Source of the DNA: Apteryx mantelli
Taxonomy: Eukaryota > Chordata > Aves > Apterygiformes > Apterygidae
Direction of reading: 5' to 3'
Length of the DNA: 64,000 nucleotides
NCBI RefSeq assembly: GCF_036417845.1
Contig: NC_089978.1
Coordinates: 127,502,183-127,566,182, forward strand
Shown: positions 37,560 through 50,136 of the stretch, piece after piece
How the letters are laid out: each line of letters begins with the position of its first letter
Position numbering within the stretch: position 1 is the first letter of the stretch
Translations under genes and position numbers: made by a program
Notes under the pieces: generated by a model
Seen by the model: the letters and a program-made list of their open reading frames with translations, nothing else
Told to the model about the DNA's origin: nothing
The model's database searches: none

Positions 37560-37770
37560 TTATACAGGCACTTAACTTCCACAGAGCACCCCTAATCAGG
37601 AGTCAGGCCACCCACTGCTTTTGTGCATCTGTGCACAAGGTTTTTTGTGCCTCAGCTTCCTGTTTGTAAAAAACATGATAATGGCACACCCTTTAACACG
37701 GGAGTTAGGATGAAAAACTGGTTAGTATTTGTGAAGTAATGACATGCTAAAGACTGCCTAGCACTACTCA
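37560..37770 (+). mobile_element. MIR/CORE-SINE fragment (sense)
   Basis: The stretch 'tgcctcagcttcctgtttgt' (37649-37668), 'catgataatggcacaccctt' (37674-37693), and 'agactgcctagcac' (37751-37764) correspond in order to the sense MIR CORE and tail (tgcctcagtttcctcatctg, gataatagcacctac, cagtgcctagcaca). Confidence 0.55.
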
Positions 37771-39945
37771 TTGAACTTGAGGATAGAGCTGAATGATTTA
37801 TTTCTTAAAGAACTCACAAATTTGCTACTTAACTGCAGGAGACATTCACCTACCTGATATGGTAATATATCCTATGACCCTGATTCATAGCAACTATGTG
37901 TTCCTCAGTCAGTGGGGTCAATGTGGTTAAAGGGAATCTTTCTCATAATTTCTTTCACACTGGCAACACAAATAAGTATACGCTGATATTTCATCTTTGA
38001 TTTGTTGAACTGAATCTTTTATTTATGCCTGTATACACAAGTGTATGTTCGTGTGTTCATATATAGAAGAAATGTTTCTTTTGGGGAAAAGTGCAATGAA
38101 ACATTTCAAATAAAAGCAAAAGATGTATACAAACAAAAAAATCTATGCTGTATTTCAGCTAAATGAATTAGGGATAGGAAAGATGAAGGCTCTTTGCACG
38201 TGTAAATGATATTAAACCTGGTAGCTGAATGGCACAGCAGAAAAAACATGATATTTACAGCTCAACAAAAACCTCTTGTGTTTCCTATTAAATGAATGAG
38301 AAGTACCAAGTCCACAAAAGACATAGAGGTGGTGTATGACTACCTTTAACAAACTCTATTCACATTAGCTCACATCCATAGAGATATTAAGACAATTGCT
38401 GTCATTTTTTCGGGGAAAAAACTTTGGTGGGGCAATGAAGGAGAAACCCAGCAACATGTAAGTTCTATGGAAGTTTGACCAGAGAAAAGATCTCTTTCTG
38501 TGAGCCTCAAATTCCAGTCAGCATAGATCACCTTTCTGTCAACCAAATCATTTGACTTGAACAAAAGCTGCAGTTTTCTTCTTTCAAACACCACACTCTT
38601 CTGATGTCTTTATTCCCTTTTCATCTTAATTATCTACTTTCCAATATTTTTCTGTAAGACTTCAGAGTGAAATGATATAAAAGGAAATCACACAAATCTA
38701 CCAAAAAAAAAGATCATTCATATGTAACAACTTTTGATTTTCAAACTCTGATTTTTTAATTTGTCACAAGCCTAAGGGCACTTCTAGCCCTTTTGAAGTT
38801 AGAGATGCCCATTGTATTGTTGTACAGAGATTGTGTCAGCATTTTGTAGAAATTTTTTTTTCCCTGAAGTAGATAATCTAGCCTAAAGAAATAATGTCTT
38901 TTTTTTTTTAAATCATCATCATCTTTAAAAGCCAGACAACTCAGCAACCCTCTTTTATGCTAAATGTTGTTTATGGGACATCCAGCAGCTTGATAACTTT
39001 TAAGTCTTTCTGCTTCTTGTAAAAGTTATAAATACTTCCAAGAAACCAATAAAATGTCCTGCCCACAAAACCAGTAAGCAGCCAGTAAAACTTCTTCCTA
39101 ATGAGAACACATGTAACTGGACACCCTCCCTTGGGACTTCGCTTGTGTTAGAGTTTCTTCAGAATTCACATGAATTGGATTTATTTGTACACATTTTTAG
39201 GCAGCTTGTATTGTCATTTACACTCAAGTGTTAAAAGTTAAGAAGGGAAAAAGCAACCCAACACATTTCCTAACTCCCTCTCTTATTTATGCAGTTTGAA
39301 TTTAGCATTGAATTATAATTCACCTGACATCTGTCTTTGACAGAACACCAGCAATAGCTTTCTGGGACGTGACAGAGGTACAGTCAGTCAACTGCTAAGC
39401 CTTCATAGCAGGAACCTGCCCATGCCAGTTCATTCAAGCTCACTCATGTGTTCATGTCCAGGACATACTTATTGCAAACAACATAAATCCATCACTCTTC
39501 CTGTCTATTGAACATACCAGAGTATTGGTAACTCCAGGCATTCAAATGTAGGAAAACATAATAAAATTGGCTTATAGGTCATGAGATAAAAATATTTTGC
39601 TCTTTGCTTACTGATGTTTGAACCATTAGATTGATGTTTTTCAAGCTTTGGTCCACATTTTATTTTGAAATGAAAGTCACGTTCTCAGAGGATGCCCGTT
39701 ATGTTAACAGTTGGCAACACTGGCACAACTACCTTTTAAAAAGCTTTTCTTTAAGGTATCCATCAGAACAAGTGACAAAGCTACTCATGTCATGAATGCT
39801 ATAAGCAGCAGTAATCCAGACTCTAAAGTTCAGACAGGAACTCAATGTTCGAGAGACTTCTGACCTTCTAACAGATATATCCTAAAATCTGTTACGGTCA
39901 CATTCTATATTTTTGAATGCTGCCTCCTCAAACTTCGGGAATTAA
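37771..39945. other. Unique AT-rich sequence, nothing recognised
   Basis: No gene or named repeat. Short A and T runs occur (for example T9 at about 38858-38866 and T10 at about 38899-38910). Confidence 0.45.
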
Positions 39946-40315
39946 TGAAACATGGAAGACTGAAACATGGAAGACTGAAACATGGAAGACTGAAACATGG
40001 AAGACTGAAACATGGAAGACTGAAACATGGAAGACTGAAACATGGAAGACTGAAACATGGAAGACTGAAACATGGAAGACTGAAACATGGAAGACTGAAA
40101 CATGGAAGACTGAAACATGGAAGACTGAAACATGGAAGACTGAAACATGGAAGACTGAAACATGGAAGACTGAAACATGGAAGACTGAAACATGGAAGAC
40201 TGAAACATGGAAGACTGAAACATGGAAGACTGAAACATGGAAGACTGAAACATGGAAGACTGAAACATGGAAGACTGAAACATGGAAGACTGAAACATGG
40301 AAGACTGAAACATGG
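39946..40315. repeat. Perfect 15-bp minisatellite, 24.7 copies
   Basis: The unit tgaaacatggaagac repeats 24 times without a single mismatch (39946-40305), followed by a 10-base partial unit (40306-40315). Because 15 is divisible by three, any frame that is open in one unit is open throughout: two of three + frames (repeating TETWK and KHGRL) and the minus frames (one repeating MFQSS) are all open. The 174-codon + frame (39917-40441) and the 123-codon minus frame (39942-40313) are therefore repeat artefacts, not proteins. The lack of any variant unit points to very recent expansion or homogenisation, or to an assembly effect. Confidence 0.99.
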
Positions 40316-40654
40316 CCTCTATCTTATTTAAGTGCTCATTGTAGAATAAAAGCCCACCAGAAACTTACAGATGACTGTCCCCAAAAATCTGCAGGCATGC
40401 ACTGCAGAAACCAAACTGTATCCATTCTTAAACTTATCTGAGCTTAACATTACACCTAGCATAACATGCATTTTTTCTAAATCTCTCACAGCTTGGGAAA
40501 ATAAGAGATTATAGGGAAGGTCAGAATTTGGTGAGCCTTGGGACTAACTGATTTGAAAATTTGAATATAATTATTTCTTTGAAAAAAAAATAATTCCCAG
40601 CTGACTGTTTTCGAAATTAGTAGAGGAAAAAAAGTAGCTAGAGAGATCTGGATT
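40316..40654. other. Unique sequence, nothing recognised
   Basis: Short interval between the minisatellite and the old CR1. A run of A/T (about 40580-40592) is the only feature. Confidence 0.5.
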
Positions 40655-40910
40655 ATTCATAGACACAGAGAAGTTAGAGATGGAAAATAATTAGATCATC
40701 CAGTCCATTTCCCTGCCAATGCAGTATTGTTCCCTGCAGTACATTTTCTAGTGCTTAGTTTTATAAGTCCCTTGAGAAGGGAGATTCCAGCATTTCCTTT
40801 GGACACGTCCTGGCACACTCTAACAGGGAAGTTTTTCCTCCCTCTGTTCAGCCAAGCATTTCCTGTCTCTTCATTTCATCCTACTCACTTCCTCATATCA
40901 TACACTAAAA
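40655..40910 (-). mobile_element. Ancient CR1 LINE remnant (3' end, antisense)
   Basis: The left edge 'attcatagacacagagaagt' (40654-40673) corresponds to the CR1 3' end, followed by 'gatcatccagtccatttccc' (40694-40713), 'attccagcatttcctttgga' (40784-40803) and 'ctctaacagggaagtttttc' (40818-40837). In the same order the ancestral sauropsid CR1 has gatcatctagtccagtcccc, a 'ccaccac(c/t)tcccttgg' block and ctaac..ttaggaagtttttcc. Heavily diverged; the plus-strand open frame 40727-41101 crossing it is spurious. Confidence 0.7.
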
Positions 40911-43138
40911 AATTCCTCCTCCTCCTCGGTGCCAGTGTCCTTCATGAATCCAAAGGATGCACTGTGCTGATAGGAATAAGTGTTCCCAGAGTAGGATATT
41001 CCACAGTATGGAAATCTATAGTGGAAAATTTTAGAAAAATATTCCAGTACCCTCCTTTTGTTTACTGCTCTGTGTATGCCAAATTGCAAGAACGCATCTG
41101 AAAGGTGCTTGACCACGTTTGAGCATTTTTACATGATAATTCTTTAATATGAACGTCAAAGTGAGCATCTGTTAAACCCAAAGCTTGACTACCTCAGGAC
41201 ATGTTAGAAAGACCCCTGGAAGAGAGTCCTGCAGTGAATTATAGGTTCACCATATATCATGTCACTTTTGATCTGTCCCTTTAAATCAGTGGCCATGAGA
41301 AAGAGGCCTGAAGAAAGAGCAGAAAATTAGAGAGAGGTTCTTGGCCAAATGGTGACTGAATACGTAAGTATCCATTTGTGCTGGATGCATGTGCTCAGGA
41401 CAGTATCACATACAGGTATAATATTCACATGCAACAGTCATGCTATAGATGTACTAGTCCATGCAAATTCATTCCAAGCAGTTCTGTTATTAACAGAGCA
41501 ATCTTAAAAAAAGGTTTATTGCCATTCAGCAGGCTATTTGCAAACTGAGCATATGAGACTCTTATGTGTGTTTGTGAAGAGATCCCTCTGTAGTTCTCAC
41601 AAAAGCTGTGCCTCATGAGGAACTACAGGCCAAATATGACCTGACTGTTTTTAGACATCTAAAGAGTCGGGTCAAGACAGGAATTTAAGTGTGGTTTGCT
41701 AAGTGGAAGTGTTTTCTTGTTAACCTTGTCAGACTGAGTTATAGCTTCTAACATAAGCAGTCCAAGTCTGCTACCCTGACAGAAACACTGTACTATAGGT
41801 CATGATAAATGTCATTCTTGTACTAGAAGTTTAGTTTTGCCTTCAAGTAGCATAGTCAAAGCACTTAGGAATACTTTTGTAGAAGAACAACAAATGTTAT
41901 GTTTCTTTTTGCTCTTCTAATCTGAGCAGGTGGACTTCTTACTGGTTGGTCTTGCAAAACAGTTTGCAGCATGGAAGGATTAGGTTTCCATTACCTAATT
42001 TGAAAGATGGGCCAAATATAAAACAAAAACGATGAAAGAATTTGGTTTTAACTCTATTTGTCTTTGAAGGGATGGAAATATTCTTGGATGTGTCCTTTGT
42101 TTTGACACATTTATACCAATTACAAATTGAAGGGCAAAGGTGAAATAGTACTTCCCCCAAACCATCTCAGCCCCAATTTGTCCTGGTACTGTCTGCGACA
42201 AAATCCCTTTGACAGCAAAGGAACTTTCTCTTATAACGTAGTTGTTCTTGAAGGCATTTAAGCACTGAGAGGAGAGGAAGGAAAAAAAAAAAAAGGAAAG
42301 AGCTGATTCGTGTAATTCTGAAAAGTATCTATAAACTGGAACTTTATAATAATTCATAATAATTTTACTTTTAACTTTAATAATTTTTTTCTTTTAAAAA
42401 ATATAGCAAGAAGAAATGCATTAATATTTGTTTCTATTAAAATAACAGAGCTAGGTCAATTCACTTTTCATTTTGCTGTAACTCTGTCTCAGGTAGTGTT
42501 TACTTCAGCAGCATTAATTTGAGGAGCGAAAGCTAATAGGTGGAGAAGGAAAAGTAAATCTGGAGTGAAAATCATTTTAACCTAAAGATTAGGTCTTTAT
42601 GCACATAAATTAAAGAACTTTAATAACATTCAGAAAGGAGAAAGGCAGAATGAAAGTTCCTCTGTGAAATACAAGATGTTTGTCCTCAACTATAGAACCG
42701 TCATCAACTGCCAGGCAATTTTTATTTTTAAAGATATGTAAGCCTTGAAAAAATTTGAATTGTGACATGAGTAGAATAATGTATACTTGCTACTTTTAAG
42801 AGAGGGAAAAATCCTTCAGAATATCTGGCAGTGCAGAACACAGGATTGCAATCGTCATCAGCCACAGCAGCAGGCAGTGCTCCCTGCTTTCAGTGATATT
42901 ACTAGCAGAATTTCTACAGCATCTGAAGAGTCAGGAGGCCATACATATTTAATATAGGTGGCACCCGCTCCAACATTTAGGCCTCTCAATTGGCAAAACA
43001 TCTAGCCCATGCAACCAAAGAGCCACTATCCCAAGTACACAGTTCTGCAGGCACCTACAAGACCACACTTGAAAGGTGAAAGGCTGTGGGCAAGTCCTTG
43101 AGGATTGTACAGCTAATATAACTACACTGAAAGAGATG
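40911..43138. other. Unique sequence without supported genes
   Basis: No gene recognised. A donor-like TAC|GTAAGTAT sits near 41360-41370 but has no exon-like partner. The minus-strand open frames at 41939-42357 have no recognisable domain. An A13 run lies at about 42281-42294. Confidence 0.4.
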
Positions 43139-43200
43139 AATATTGCCAAAACAGAAGTGATTTGTCTAAGGCCACACTGTCAGAGGGTACCTATCTTTTG
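43139..43200 (-). mobile_element. MIR/CORE-SINE fragment (antisense)
   Basis: 'agaagtgatttgtctaaggc' (43153-43172) followed by 'cacactgtcagagggta' resembles the antisense MIR CORE (taagtgacttgcccaaggtcacacag). Short and uncertain. Confidence 0.4.
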
Positions 43201-43218
43201 CTGAATAAAACTTTATCT

Positions 43219-43500
43219 TCAGTGAGGGGCTATCGACACCAGCAGAACTCTCCTCCTGGCTTGGCCTTGGCCAAAGGAGAACAGCCACGTCTCGGCACCA
43301 CATGATGCGCAGGGCTCACGCTGGAAGTGCGCTCCCTGTGGGGAGGGCAATATAGGCCCATAAGGCACATTGATGCTCCTTTGCTCAGCAGTAAATTTAG
43401 GCTTTCCACAAGTTCTTTCCCACTGAACTGTGGGAGAACATGGCTGTACGTGACAGAAGACTATAGCAAAGCACTGAAAAACTACTCCCATTTGAAGCAA
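43219..43500 (-). other. Unidentified GC-richer segment with a 93-codon open frame
   Basis: This stretch is clearly more GC- and CpG-rich than its surroundings and has a minus-strand open frame with an ERTCGKPKF segment and a proline/glycine run (PYGPILPSPQG). No known domain is recognised. The composition shift and isolation suggest an old transposable-element fragment or a conserved non-coding block as readily as an exon. There is no clear splice-site context on the minus strand. I do not call it a gene. Confidence 0.25.
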
Positions 43501-44309
43501 GCTTCATCCACGCTACTGAGTGTTTATGACAGCAAGTGATAAGGTATCCTAAACCAAGTTTTAATATATGCCTGACCGACAGTCAGTTGCAGTTGAAGGT
43601 CAGGTTTGTGGACAGGCCTGCAGTTTGGGCAAACCTCCTGTTACAGCTTGACTAAACTTTGTGGTAACCACAGCACTATAATAATGCAGGGTCTTTAAGA
43701 TCTACTCGGTAGCTCTACAAGCAATGAGTAGTGACAAGATTAAATGAAAAAAGCTTTCTATTGAATAAACAGTCACAGCTACTGAGAAAAATAAAAAAAA
43801 TACCCTCTTCGTAGAGCAATGCATGTGAATTGCTTTCTATAGGATTTCTTAACGATTCTGTCAAATGTACAGTCAATCAGAAAACATACTAGTAGAAACA
43901 CAAGCTTCCCCAAAAGTCTAGGAAACAGATTTGAGGGCTTTTTCCCTATGTAAGCACCAGGACATTCAGATATTTGTCTGAGCTGGTGCCAGGTACATGT
44001 AATTGGACTGGAGAAGAGGATTTTTAGGCAGTTGTGCCGCTTCTATTCCCATCTGCATACAGCAAAAGCTTCCTTTTTCCTAGATCTAGTCTCTTCTACC
44101 TCACAGATATTAAATAAATCATGTATCTGCTCATTTATAAAGCAAAAAACCCCCAAACATACCATAATCTGAGTTTAGCAGTTTTAAAACAGAGATGTGG
44201 GTGGGTAAGATAAAACTGCTTAGAGCTAGCCCATTCACATGCTAGCACGTCCAGGACAGATGAAGCCTGTTTAGGAACCAATCCATCACCTCTTAGAACA
44301 GGGGGTTTC
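43501..44309. other. Unique sequence, nothing recognised
   Basis: No gene or named repeat in this interval. Confidence 0.45.
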
Positions 44310-44343
44310 TTTTTTTTTTTTTGGGGGGGGGGGGGGAGGGGGG
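44310..44343. repeat. T13-G14 homopolymer junction with second G6 run
   Basis: Thirteen T (44310-44322) pass directly into fourteen G (44323-44336), one A, then six more G (44338-44343). The G block can form a G-quadruplex. Both runs are slippage-prone, so the exact lengths should be treated as uncertain. Confidence 0.95.
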
Positions 44344-46351
44344 TTCTCATTTTCCTTTGTACTGGAGAGGGATGGCACTTCTTCCTCTTCTCAGGGTGGA
44401 TAATCTCATAGCCTAATGTACTACTTTGATAAGAACAGAGGGAAAAAAGCTTCCTAAGCCCAAATTCCCATGAACGAGCACATCAGGTGTCTTGCGTACA
44501 CTTTGCAACAGCTTCCAAGCTCATTGATGACATTGACTTGAAACAGTCCAGTGAGGGAGGATGAAACTGTGTGAATATTGTAACAAACTGTAATTTGTTT
44601 TTTTTACTTTAAGTGTAAAATAGATTCTTTATAATGTAATTATGTTGTTCCTGGAGAGACTCACTGCAGAGCCAGACTGCAGACTGTTTTATTCCGTATC
44701 CAGCCAGTACAGGAATCTATTCATCAGCCAGAACACTTGCAAGGCAAGTGCCCTCTAACTGAATTGTGAGTAACTTCAGGAACCACATGCTTCTATATTC
44801 ATGTGCATGGAAACCACCTTCTTTAATAAGCCTCAGGGGGATTACATTAAACAGAACAATTGAAAATCTCTGTGGCTCAGCACTTGTGACTATGCGCCTG
44901 CCAACAGAAGCCAGCTTGTTATAAAACATGTCCATTTAAGCTTCAGTTAAGATCCCATACCATTTATTTCTCTGCTCTGTTAGCTGCTCTACACCCCAGA
45001 AACCAGCCCATCAGGGGCGCAATTTGTCAGGTGGGAGAGGCTATGAAAGTTGATGAAAACACACTATCATTTGTGCTGTCCATTGCAGCACCGGCTCAGT
45101 CCAAACCGCTTCCTCAGGGATTTTAGTAACGCTACTAAGACCAGTCCTCTCCCAGCTCTACATACAGCAACACAGACCGCAGTCACCCTTTGGGTGTAAC
45201 ACGGTTGCTGACAGCACCTAACTGTGAGAGGCAGAGGGCAGGTTTTGATTGTGCAGATCACAGCCAAGTCCTCTTGCAAGAAATGCCAATGAATTTTTGA
45301 CTCCCTCACAAAGCAAACATGGCATGAGTTGCTGATAACACCTGGCCTCCCTTCTCTGTCAGATCCAGCACTTAAACTCTGCCAGCCACATAACAATTGC
45401 TAAAATAAATACACAGTGCAACTTGCGAGTCCACTGTCTCCACTTCTGCTCCACCCCCCTCCATGCTTTCAGGACACCAGTTTCTCCAACAGAAAGAGAA
45501 GAAAAAGAAACACTGTAGCTTTTTTTCACGCACAGGAGGAGGACTTGGATTTTGTATCTGCTTCCATTAATTTACCAAAGCTCACACAGTATGCAGGAAT
45601 ATTGTCCAATGATTTTAACAAGAATGTTAGTATTTAGTTTAACACCATCTACTTCTGCAGAATAAAGCATTTTCCCTAGATATGAGGGTGGTTAATTGCG
45701 TGATCTTCTGACTCCCTCTTTGTGTTGTCTATTTGGTATGGACACTCAACCTGAATTTTCCTCAGGAGAAAGTGTCTACCAGGTAGATTACTTTCTCTTC
45801 TTTAAGAATATTTTGAGATGCAAAAGCTGTGAGGAGCATAAATAAATTAAAGCATACAGACCTGAACTCCAATCCTGTTCTCACACAACTAAATTGAATC
45901 TTTTCTCTCTTTCTCTTTTAAACCATTCTGGATTTATCATGTAATTTCATGTCAAAATTTCATAATTGTCCTGTATTTTGGAGAGAGGATATGTGATTTC
46001 TTAGAGCAGGTCCCCCCTCCATGGTAAGGTCTATTGAATATTTCAAATAAAGTGTTTCTCTTAAATTATACGTAAATTCTTCTGTGATAGTCCACATTTG
46101 TTTTATTGGCTTGCTAGAGGAACTAAGCTTCTGCTTTTCTTATGAACATCTCATGGAGAGGTTCCAATGCAGTAAGAAACAACTAAAGCAGCAATGTGGA
46201 GGCTTTATTGTTTTGTAATCTATTTCCTGCAATTAATTCTTTAGCTGATTTATCTGATTTCTGACTGATTTCACTTCCCTTATACAGGTCACTGGGCTTG
46301 CCAACACATTTTTGTTTTAAGTCACTTCCTTGCCAGACATCATGTTCAGAC
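44344..46351. other. Unique sequence without supported genes
   Basis: The open frame at 45067-45396 (minus) has no recognised domain. A weak antisense MIR-like phrase at about 45570-45605 (taccaaagctcacacagtatgcagg) is not strong enough to call. Confidence 0.4.
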
Positions 46352-46368
46352 AAAAAAAAAAAAAAAAA
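46352..46368. repeat. A17 homopolymer run
   Basis: Seventeen consecutive A followed by cacac. It could be the tail of a decayed retrosequence, but no element body is recognisable on its left. Confidence 0.9.
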
Positions 46369-47519
46369 CACACTTCAAAAAGGGAACAAGCCTTTCTGCC
46401 TCCACTGCTGAATATGAGACAGTATAAGAAACAATTATAAAAGACAACAAAAGGGGCATGCATACTATACATATGCACACATGCTATATTCCTTGAGGGA
46501 GATAATTTAATGCATGGAATTCTAGGAAATATTTCAGTACCAGTAACATTGGACTCTTCAGTCATGAATCAAGACTTCTTTATAGCACTGTAAACATATA
46601 TAACAAAAAGGCAGCCTCTGAGCTAAAAGGCTTTGCATTCTAAACAGATCTTCCAGGTCGCCTCTATCAGATCCCAGTGGGCTTTACAAACACGTCAGCA
46701 TCACATCCCACCCTTGAAAGCGAGGACAAGTCTTTTTGCATTTAAAACAAAACGTTCTGTTACTAGATACTCTGGTTATGTCCAATTGTAAATGTAGTCA
46801 AAAACAGGGTAGCACAGTTCTATGACAAGTGCTCCCTGAAAGAATGTAAACGTCTTCTTAATAATGTGATAGGTGTGGCTTAGACAATGGTTTTTGCTCC
46901 CTTTGTTGGGATGCCAGTCACAGTATTTTGTGGACATGAATCTTAGAAAATTTTAGCATTTATTTATTTCTACCCAGACTTCATTTTCATTTGCTGATGA
47001 AACAGATCGCTTTATTGGCATCTGTAAGAGCTTAAATTTATTAAAGGATAAATCTATCATGAGTTTTAATGCTAACTCAATTAGGGTGTTTACATGGGGT
47101 ACTTGCACAATGTTTATGAGATGAAGCTTGAAGTAAAACCCAGACATGTTCTGTTTCTGATTTGTACCACAAAGATTGCAGTGGAGCTAGGAAACATACT
47201 TCAGTGAGTCACATCTTGGAAAAGATAAATGGCTAAAAATGCAATAATAGTAGGATATCAGGAAATAAACACTGAGCTAGCAGACTTGCAGTCATGCTCA
47301 TAACTGCTCTTAGTCCACATACAGGATGTGCCTTCAACTACTTAGCTAAAAAAAGACAGGAATTATTCTTGATGACATTACACCTATACCAAAGGCAAAA
47401 AGCAACAGAATTAATTTGTGTTGCTATTCCATATTCAGCTGAGCAAGGCTTTAGAGGATGAGACTCCAGAAAGAGGGGAATTTGTCATTTCAGTGTTTAG
47501 CTAACCAATAACCCTTAAC
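46369..47519. other. Unique sequence, nothing recognised
   Basis: No gene or named repeat recognised. Confidence 0.45.
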
Positions 47520-47645
47520 ATTTACTTTATTCCAGATCTCAGAGTTCCTCACAAACTTAACGAACACCTACCAATTCCTCAGTCTCATATGATAGGTAGC
47601 ATTATACCAGCTTTCCCTGGTATGAAACTGGAGCTGAAAGATTCT
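47520..47645 (-). mobile_element. MIR/CORE-SINE fragment (antisense)
   Basis: The order 'cagagttcctcacaaactta', 'tcatatgataggtagcatta', and 'ggtatgaaactggagctgaa' (47539-47637) follows the antisense MIR tail and CORE (tttacaaacattaactaatcctcac, gtgaggtaggtattatta, gatgaggaaactgaggca). Confidence 0.55.
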
Positions 47646-49264
47646 AGTTCCCTACAGCCTTGCACCCTGCTTACATACATACACTAACAAAAGTGGAGGG
47701 GATAAACCCTAAAAATTCTACTGGTATCATTATAGATCTACTGTGTTTTTCTTTTCCCAGCAGTAATCATCAGACATTCATATCTAAACACCAAAGGAAA
47801 AGACAAAAGGTTGCAAAAAGAGATGAAATGCAATTCATTCCTCAAAATGAAGTCTCTTGGTGTGTTCAAAATCTTTCCCTCATGATTCTAACTTTTCACC
47901 TCATCCCTGCTTTTTGGTTGGGTGAAGAACAGTGTAGGAAGTCAAAGTCTAGTGCCTCTGTAAAGCAGAGGAATGGACTAGGTCCTATGAATACCTTACT
48001 GAGATAGTGATCTGAACTTTTGGAGGGGCTCTGTTTGGCTCTGAATGTCTCTTGTTCCTTTAAATACATTCCCACAATTGGAAGGTTTTGAGTTAGAACT
48101 CCATTTTTTGTCACAAAAAACACTGTCTTTACTCATCTCCCCTACCTCAAGGGATCATTGCTTGTAAAGCTTGGATCAGAACCAGGACCAAAATAATCCT
48201 TACCTGAAGCAACGTTTTAAAAGTGGATTAATAGAGCAGCTGCTTGCTACATTCATTGTATTTGCAAGTATATTTTTTCACTCAAGCATATACTGTCACT
48301 TCTTCAAAGTTACTAGGAATTTATTCTGAAGGAGAAGCAAAAGAAAAGATATCCAACAAGTCATCTGATTTACTGCAGAAACCTTCTTTTATATGCAGTG
48401 TTCAAGTGATCATAAGTATTTCAATTCAGTGGAAAGGTTTAAAGGAACAAGTGATACACAGATGCTTTTATAATTACATCAGTATGTTAAAAACAGTTTT
48501 TTAAAAAGTGCTAAATCACTGTATAGTATACGCAAGCTAAATCAAGAATTTACTTCATGGAGATAAGTGAAAAGATGATATATCCTGCAAGACAGATAGC
48601 AAAAGCTTTGGCACCTCTGGAGTAGATCTGGAATGTTTCTGCACCTAGGTGTGATTCAAAACAGTATACACACACTTCCAACAGTAAGATTTGTAATTTC
48701 TCACCATCCTACCAAAAATGCTAGGGGAGGCTGATTGTATACTGCTTGGCTGAGCCTTTGTTTTCACTGGTTTCAGATAGCATTCCTAGTATTTTCAGCC
48801 TCCTGTCTGGATTTCAGGACTTCATATCCAGAAGTCCCTAATGTTGTTGTAGAAAATGTTACACCTGAGAAGCACTGCATGCAGAGCTTATGTTTTTTAT
48901 TATTTTTAAAGAAAGTGATGTTTATATCAATATGTTTTCTTTCTCTATTCATCTACTCCTCCCTCCCCCCATCCCAAAATAACTTTTGAGCCTGTTGAGC
49001 TGTTTGAAACTCATCTTGAAAGAGGTCTAGAGTTTAGAAGAGAATTATGTTCTTGCACAAGTTCTTGAAAATCAGTGGATGAGCTGTGGGTAGAGACCAA
49101 ACTTGGTATCCCCACAGAGGGAAAGGCAGACAAGACTCGTCTGTTTGTCATTCATTTTCGCCTCAGGAAAGTAAAGAATGCAAATCCAGAAGAAATCAGA
49201 ATTTGTTAGTTTTGTTGCTCAGGTAGCACCTCGGACAAGCCAGTTAGATGATACAGTAAAGGAA
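47646..49264. other. Unique sequence without supported genes
   Basis: Open frames at 47660-48007 and 48244-48504 have no recognisable domain or splice context. Nothing else recognised. Confidence 0.4.
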
Positions 49265-49325
49265 CCTTAGGATCCAATCCTGCTTCCTCATTATTGATTG
49301 AGGTAGGAAGAGAATCTCAGTGGAG
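49265..49325. repeat. Fragment of the dispersed palindromic sauropsid repeat
   Basis: 'taggatccaatcctgcttcc' (49268-49287) followed by 'tgaggtaggaagagaatctc' resembles the recalled 'ggcccaatcctgc(a/t)..actcaggcaaaactccc' repeat that is common in turtle and bird DNA. Weak and short. Confidence 0.3.
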
Positions 49326-50113
49326 ATACATTGAAACAATACAGTTTAAGAATTTACTGTTCTAGTCTTCTCTGACTCCCTGTCTACCAAAGATCAGGGT
49401 TAGAGGGGAGAAAAAAAAAAAAGGCACAGGACAGTTACATATTCTCTAAAGAACAATCTATTTATCTGGGACATCTGCTTTATTAGTCTATCCCTGCAGG
49501 AATCAATTTAAACTAATAACACCAAATGGCAATGGTCAACACATAACTCAGTTTCAGCAAGCATTCCACTCCAGGGTGATCTGCACAGCAAAAAATAAAA
49601 TGAACTACAACACTTTTCGTTGCTCTAACTTGTCATGCAAAATCATGCCAGAATTTTCCTGCTGGCTAACTCAAGCTACAGCTGTTGGGATCTCATCTAA
49701 AGTTAACTCCTGTTAACAAAACAGGCATATTTTTCTGGTTAGACTCTAGACTGAGCATAAGAGATGTGGGAAAGGGAATTAGGGACAGACTGGTTGTAAG
49801 GGAAGAAATTCTAGAAATAGCAGCAGTCTGAAAAAGCAGCAATAGGCTAGGAGTTCATATTCCATTTTGAAACTGCTTCTTACTAACAACATTGGCTCAC
49901 AAACGGGATTAAAATTTTAACCACATGCACTAGTTTTGAACATGACAGAACAACTCACCTACTTCAATCCACTAATTAACTTAGTTTTGACCCAGGTTTC
50001 ATCTTTTCTTTAGTAAAAGGTCATAATGACCTACAGAGACTTCCTATGGTGAAAGGAGAAGTTTTCAAAGGTGCTTAACTGATCTGAATTCTCATTTCTA
50101 AGACTCATTTGTT
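49326..50113. other. Unique sequence, nothing recognised
   Basis: No gene seen. An A12 run sits near 49411-49422. Confidence 0.45.
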
Positions 50114-50136
50114 TATATATATATATATAAAAAAAA
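50114..50136. repeat. (TA)n microsatellite with A tail
   Basis: About eight TA units followed by a run of A. Confidence 0.9.

Noticed and set aside
39917..40441. 174-codon + strand open frame and 123-codon minus frame
   Set aside because: Both consist almost wholly of the 15-bp minisatellite; openness follows from a period divisible by three, not from selection on protein.
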